A stretch of DNA of 10,046 nt from Butyrivibrio sp. UBA3740 (GTDB lineage: Bacteria; Bacillota; Clostridia; Lachnospirales; Lachnospiraceae): assembly GCA_002372465.1 (NCBI GenBank), contig DFGW01000075.1, forward strand, positions 1 to 10,046, in the 5' to 3' direction. Below are positions 8,701 through 10,046 of this stretch, piece after piece. The notes beneath the pieces were generated by a model. That model saw only the letters and a program-made list of their open reading frames with translations, was not told the origin of the DNA and did no database searches. The position numbers and the translations under genes were made by a program. The first letter of the stretch is position 1; every line of letters starts with the position of its first letter.

Positions 8701-8827
8701 GGGCATGAAGGTTACCTATGCTGACGGAACTGTTAAGGAATTTGAGGGATGTGCTGTTACAGGAGCAGATGCCGAGGATATCCGTGACAGAAAGGCTTCA
8801 GAGATTGTTGTATGCCTTAATGCTTAA
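5765..8827 (+). CDS. Giant GH94-related phosphorylase, probable GH161/GH149-type beta-glucan phosphorylase
   Basis: This 1,020-aa cytoplasmic protein starts at ATG 5765, chosen because GAGGAG (5749-5754) is 10 nt upstream; an in-frame TTG at 5741 would place that site inside the gene. The N-terminus (PFASFLPGISGIEGTPIW, YVNRGQAVVSFGVQDKDH) and the central FYSQGNGNFRDVNQNRR block are unlike ordinary cellobiose phosphorylase, but proteins of this type are commonly labelled cellobiose phosphorylase. Instead of G-x-D-W-N-D it has GKPGWYDALNG, making D616 the best candidate general acid. A C-terminal IHGKGFVARLSGST block (H893, S902-T905) could bind phosphate. Length and style suggest the large phosphorylases acting on longer beta-1,3-glucans (GH149, GH161) or the beta-1,2-oligoglucan phosphorylases of GH94. 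Predicted product is glucose-1-phosphate. No signal peptide or membrane segment is seen. It is probably functionally linked to the GH3 and GH94 genes upstream, possibly with its own promoter. Family assignment is by recall and needs a profile search. Confidence 0.78.
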   Translation: MKTTTVKDTIKDYGKKTPFASFLPGISGIEGTPIWCYYVNRGQAVVSFGVQDKDHSIMEFYPAHTAYQNVSRTGFRTFVKVDGKCYEPFGKPIDDSNMEIHMNALFIEESNKELGLSTRVSYTTLPGEELGALMRKVVITNDSDSARDLQVLDGMPALIPYGCGIDVMKNMVQTTKAYMQVEDHEQKRPFFRVRFSMEDSAVVKKVQGGNFGFAFDEKGESLPVIVDPGVVFGYDLSLSEAVGFEEADLGDLLSTKQNTSNEFPCCFFAAKKTLSKGESITVYELIGQVRNKELFDAFLGRKIDGAFFDEKFDEAEKLTDELTDTVATTTADETFDGYCRYNYMDNVLRGGTPIELPGNHTFYVYSRKHGDLERDYNYFSMSPEFYSQGNGNFRDVNQNRRCDNFFSPIVMDENIKRFYSLIQLDGYNPLKIEQLKFTAPGDLVDGLSLKQPFTPGELVAAIKDAKKGASRQECDKLFSKVMEKASDVINGDFGEGYWSDHWDYNLDLIDDFLEVYPDREKQLLLDTMVGSFEAKEKILPRAKRYEETEGGLRQYNYLVTRENAAKSGSLELSADGKEISMTLLSKLFLMSATKFSALDAEGMGVEMEGGKPGWYDALNGMPGMFGSSMNESYELLRMIRYTRDSIRKYSAEVEIPAETADFARKLAEIEKTFVSDMDAWNKRNDVKEDYRDKVYAKVSGAMEKISVDEAYGILDLMAKRLEAGVSKAFDLGKGIAPAYFTYEVPEYDKKDGGIYPKTFKVQNIPYFLEGPVRFFKLENTIEEKKKIYDRVKASDLFDKKLNMYKVNASLEKASFELGRCKSFTPGWLENESIWLHMEYKYLLELLRSGLYAEFFEDFRKTAIPFLDKETYGRSTLENSSFIASSMNPNDQIHGKGFVARLSGSTIEFISMWKLMFFGRKLFSLEDGKLSFKPQPAIPEYLIKSEGGRNFVKTTMLGKVKLTYEFDKKANFFPGDYTVKGMKVTYADGTVKEFEGCAVTGADAEDIRDRKASEIVVCLNA

Positions 8828-8854
8828 GGGATAATTTTTACTGGCATGTAATAA

Positions 8855-8883
8855 TTGAAAATAATTGCGCTTTGTGTTATGTT
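8855..8883 (+). promoter_or_regulatory. Promoter of truA (extended -10)
   Basis: TTGAAA (8855-8860, 5/6 to -35) is followed after 17 nt by TATGTT (8878-8883, 4/6), which is preceded by TGT (8875-8877), an extended -10 element. Predicted transcription start is near 8890, giving a very short leader in front of the AAGGAG ribosome binding site. It indicates that truA is transcribed separately from the glycosidase block, although no terminator hairpin was found after the phosphorylase gene, so read-through is possible. Confidence 0.5.
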
Positions 8884-8906
8884 TTGAGGAATCAAGGAGA
8901 CATGAC

Positions 8907-9659
8907 ATGAAGCGCAATTTTAAATTTATAATAAGCTATGACGGGACCAGATACCATGGCTGGGAGAGGCAGCCCGGGAAGGACATGACCATTCAGGGTA
9001 AGCTTGAGGCGGTGCTTTCAAGGATGACGGGAGCGCCTTCCGATGACCCGGTAAATCTCATCGGGGCAGGAAGGACAGACGCAGGAGTTCACGCAAGGGC
9101 TATGACAGCCAATGCCATTCTGGATACCGATATGACAGAGGAAGAAATACAGAGCTACATGAATGAGTATCTTCCAGAAGATATCAGCGTCAACGAGGTG
9201 AGGGTTTGCTCAGACAGGTTCCACGCCAGGTACAATGCTCTTGGGAAGACCTATCGCTACACCTGCTGGTACGGGGCTTCCAAGCCTGTGTTTGACAGGA
9301 AGTATGTTACTATCCTGGAACAGAAGCCTGACGTTTTACTTATGCAAAGGGCAGCAGAGCACCTTATGGGAACCCATGACTTTAAGAGCTTTTGTGGGAA
9401 CACCAGGATGAAGAAGTCTACAGTTAGGTGCGTTGATAACATTAAGATTGAGGAGAGCGGGAACTATATCAGGTTCTATTATCACGGAAACGGCTTTCTT
9501 CAGAATATGGTAAGGATTCTGACAGGAACTTTGCTGGAAGTAGGCTATGGCAATATAGCTCCTGATGAGGTAAAAGAGATATTGGAAGCCTGCGACCGTC
9601 AGAAGGCAGGCCCCACAGCAAGACCTGAGGGGCTTTGTATGATGAAGGTTGATTACTGA
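8907..9659 (+). CDS. truA: tRNA pseudouridine(38-40) synthase TruA
   Basis: This 250-aa protein converts uridines 38, 39 and 40 in the tRNA anticodon stem-loop to pseudouridine in the cytoplasm. The start MKRNFKFIISYDGTRYHGWERQ-like opening is typical, and ATG 8907 has AAGGAG at 8894-8899, 7 nt upstream; an upstream in-frame TTG at 8865 would add 14 atypical residues and overlap the promoter. The catalytic motif GAGRTDAGVHA is intact, with D58 as the catalytic aspartate. RFHARYNALGKTYRY, NGFLQNMVRILTGTLLEVG and the C-terminal GPTARPEGL complete the normal family signature, and length is normal for bacterial TruA. The gene is a housekeeping gene beside the sugar block rather than part of it. 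The copy appears intact and ordinary. Confidence 0.96.
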   Translation: MKRNFKFIISYDGTRYHGWERQPGKDMTIQGKLEAVLSRMTGAPSDDPVNLIGAGRTDAGVHARAMTANAILDTDMTEEEIQSYMNEYLPEDISVNEVRVCSDRFHARYNALGKTYRYTCWYGASKPVFDRKYVTILEQKPDVLLMQRAAEHLMGTHDFKSFCGNTRMKKSTVRCVDNIKIEESGNYIRFYYHGNGFLQNMVRILTGTLLEVGYGNIAPDEVKEILEACDRQKAGPTARPEGLCMMKVDY

Positions 9660-9666
9660 ATTTAAT

Positions 9667-9695
9667 TTGCCACCTTGTGGTATGATTCGTATAAA
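9667..9695 (+). promoter_or_regulatory. Near-consensus promoter of the zinc-ribbon peptide gene
   Basis: TTGCCA (9667-9672, 5/6) is spaced by 17 nt from TATAAA (9690-9695, 5/6). A second possible -10, TATGAT (9681-9686) with an upstream TGG extended element, overlaps it. Predicted start is near 9702, only about 30 nt before the start codon. The promoter begins 8 nt after the truA stop codon, so the small gene is likely an independent and fairly strongly expressed unit. Confidence 0.6.
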
Positions 9696-9716
9696 TGAAC
9701 ATGTAGATGATTTTTA

Positions 9717-9724
9717 GAGGAGGT
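9717..9724 (+). promoter_or_regulatory. Strong Shine-Dalgarno of the zinc-ribbon peptide gene
   Basis: GAGGAGGT contains the full AGGAGGT anti-16S match, 8 nt before ATG 9733. It is the best ribosome binding site in the window and supports this short frame being a real translated gene. Confidence 0.8.
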
Positions 9725-9732
9725 AGGGTCCC

Positions 9733-9954
9733 ATGGGAGAGATACTAAGCAGGAAAATTGAAGAGCTTAAGCTGGAGGATGAGGCTTTAGAGCAGGTAAG
9801 CGGCGGCAAATTTGCAGTGGGCAACGCCAATAAAACAGAACCTCTCCAGGTTCTTGAGATGCAGTGCACCTGTGGTCAGAAGATCAGATTTACAGCCAGG
9901 GCTACCAGCGTAAGATGCAAATTCTGTGGCAAAGTCCATGAATTTGTCGGATAA
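9733..9954 (+). CDS. 73-aa peptide: double-glycine leader joined to a four-cysteine zinc ribbon
   Basis: The N-terminal 25 residues (MGEILSRKIEELKLED then EALEQVSGG) look like a bacteriocin-type double-glycine leader: acidic, amphipathic, with L/E-x-V-S-G-G at the end. Processing by a C39 peptidase after G25 would release 48 residues, beginning KFAVGN. That core has C45-x-C47 and C62-x-x-C65, both followed by G (CTCGQ, CKFCGK), a zinc-ribbon spacing, and is cationic (8 K/R against 3 E, about +5). Strong promoter and Shine-Dalgarno support expression. No C39 transporter, modification enzyme or immunity gene is in the window. Two readings remain: a secreted leader-type peptide with a metal-binding core, or a small intracellular zinc-ribbon protein whose N-terminus only resembles a leader. 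I do not recognise a named family; function is unknown. Confidence 0.82.
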   Translation: MGEILSRKIEELKLEDEALEQVSGGKFAVGNANKTEPLQVLEMQCTCGQKIRFTARATSVRCKFCGKVHEFVG

Positions 9955-9998
9955 TTGAGCGCTTTTTCAAGTGGCTTAATATTTGTGAGAGCTTAAGA

Positions 9999-10027
9999 AG
10001 CCTTTCCCTATCATACAGGGGAAGGCT
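9999..10027 (+). terminator. 11-bp hairpin after the zinc-ribbon gene, possible terminator without U-tract
   Basis: AGCCTTTCCCT (9999-10009) pairs with AGGGGAAGGCT (10017-10027) with one T-G wobble and a 7-nt loop. It lies 44 nt downstream of the stop codon. There is no T-run after it on either strand, so it is a weak candidate for an intrinsic terminator. It may instead be an mRNA 3'-end stabiliser or part of the next element beyond the window. The remaining bases 9955-9998 and 10028-10046 show no gene. Confidence 0.4.
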
Positions 10028-10046
10028 CAGACTGTAGACAAAGTCA

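Noticed and set aside
8865..8906. TTG at 8865 as an earlier start of truA
   Set aside because: It overlaps the predicted promoter, has no ribosome binding site, and adds residues not seen in TruA; ATG 8907 has AAGGAG at 7 nt.

Overview
The window looks like a chromosomal segment of a Lachnospiraceae bacterium, probably close to Butyrivibrio or Pseudobutyrivibrio. This is inferred from three things: the MglC-type sugar permease, strong AGGAGG ribosome binding sites, and a beta-glucosidase with the permuted domain order known from Butyrivibrio fibrisolvens BglA. All genes read on the + strand. No rRNA, tRNA, CRISPR array, insertion sequence or prophage gene was seen.

Layout: (1) 1-309 is the C-terminal end of a galactose/methyl-galactoside (MglC/RbsC-type) ABC permease, closed by a clear intrinsic terminator at 334-364. 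(2) 419-8827 is a carbohydrate block of three large cytoplasmic enzymes: a permuted GH3 beta-glucosidase (815 aa), a GH94 disaccharide/oligosaccharide phosphorylase (922 aa) starting 14 nt after it, and, after a 115-nt gap, a second and divergent giant phosphorylase of the GH94/GH149/GH161 type (1,020 aa). The gap carries a possible internal promoter and a perfect AT-rich palindrome centred on CG, which resembles a LacI-family operator. (3) 8907-9659 is truA (tRNA pseudouridine synthase) with its own promoter. (4) 9733-9954 encodes a 73-aa peptide that joins a double-glycine bacteriocin-type leader to a four-cysteine zinc-ribbon core, with a near-consensus promoter and Shine-Dalgarno. An 11-bp hairpin follows it at 9999-10027.

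How the genes work together (inference): none of the three large enzymes has a signal peptide, so they probably act on beta-gluco-oligosaccharides already imported into the cell. The giant phosphorylase could shorten longer oligosaccharides to glucose-1-phosphate, the GH94 enzyme could phosphorolyse the disaccharide end product, and the GH3 enzyme could hydrolyse what remains. Enzyme sizes and sequence style favour a beta-1,3-gluco-oligosaccharide (laminarin or mixed-linkage glucan) pathway, but beta-1,2- or beta-1,4-linked substrates cannot be excluded from sequence alone. The least expected item is the small leader/zinc-ribbon peptide at the right end.
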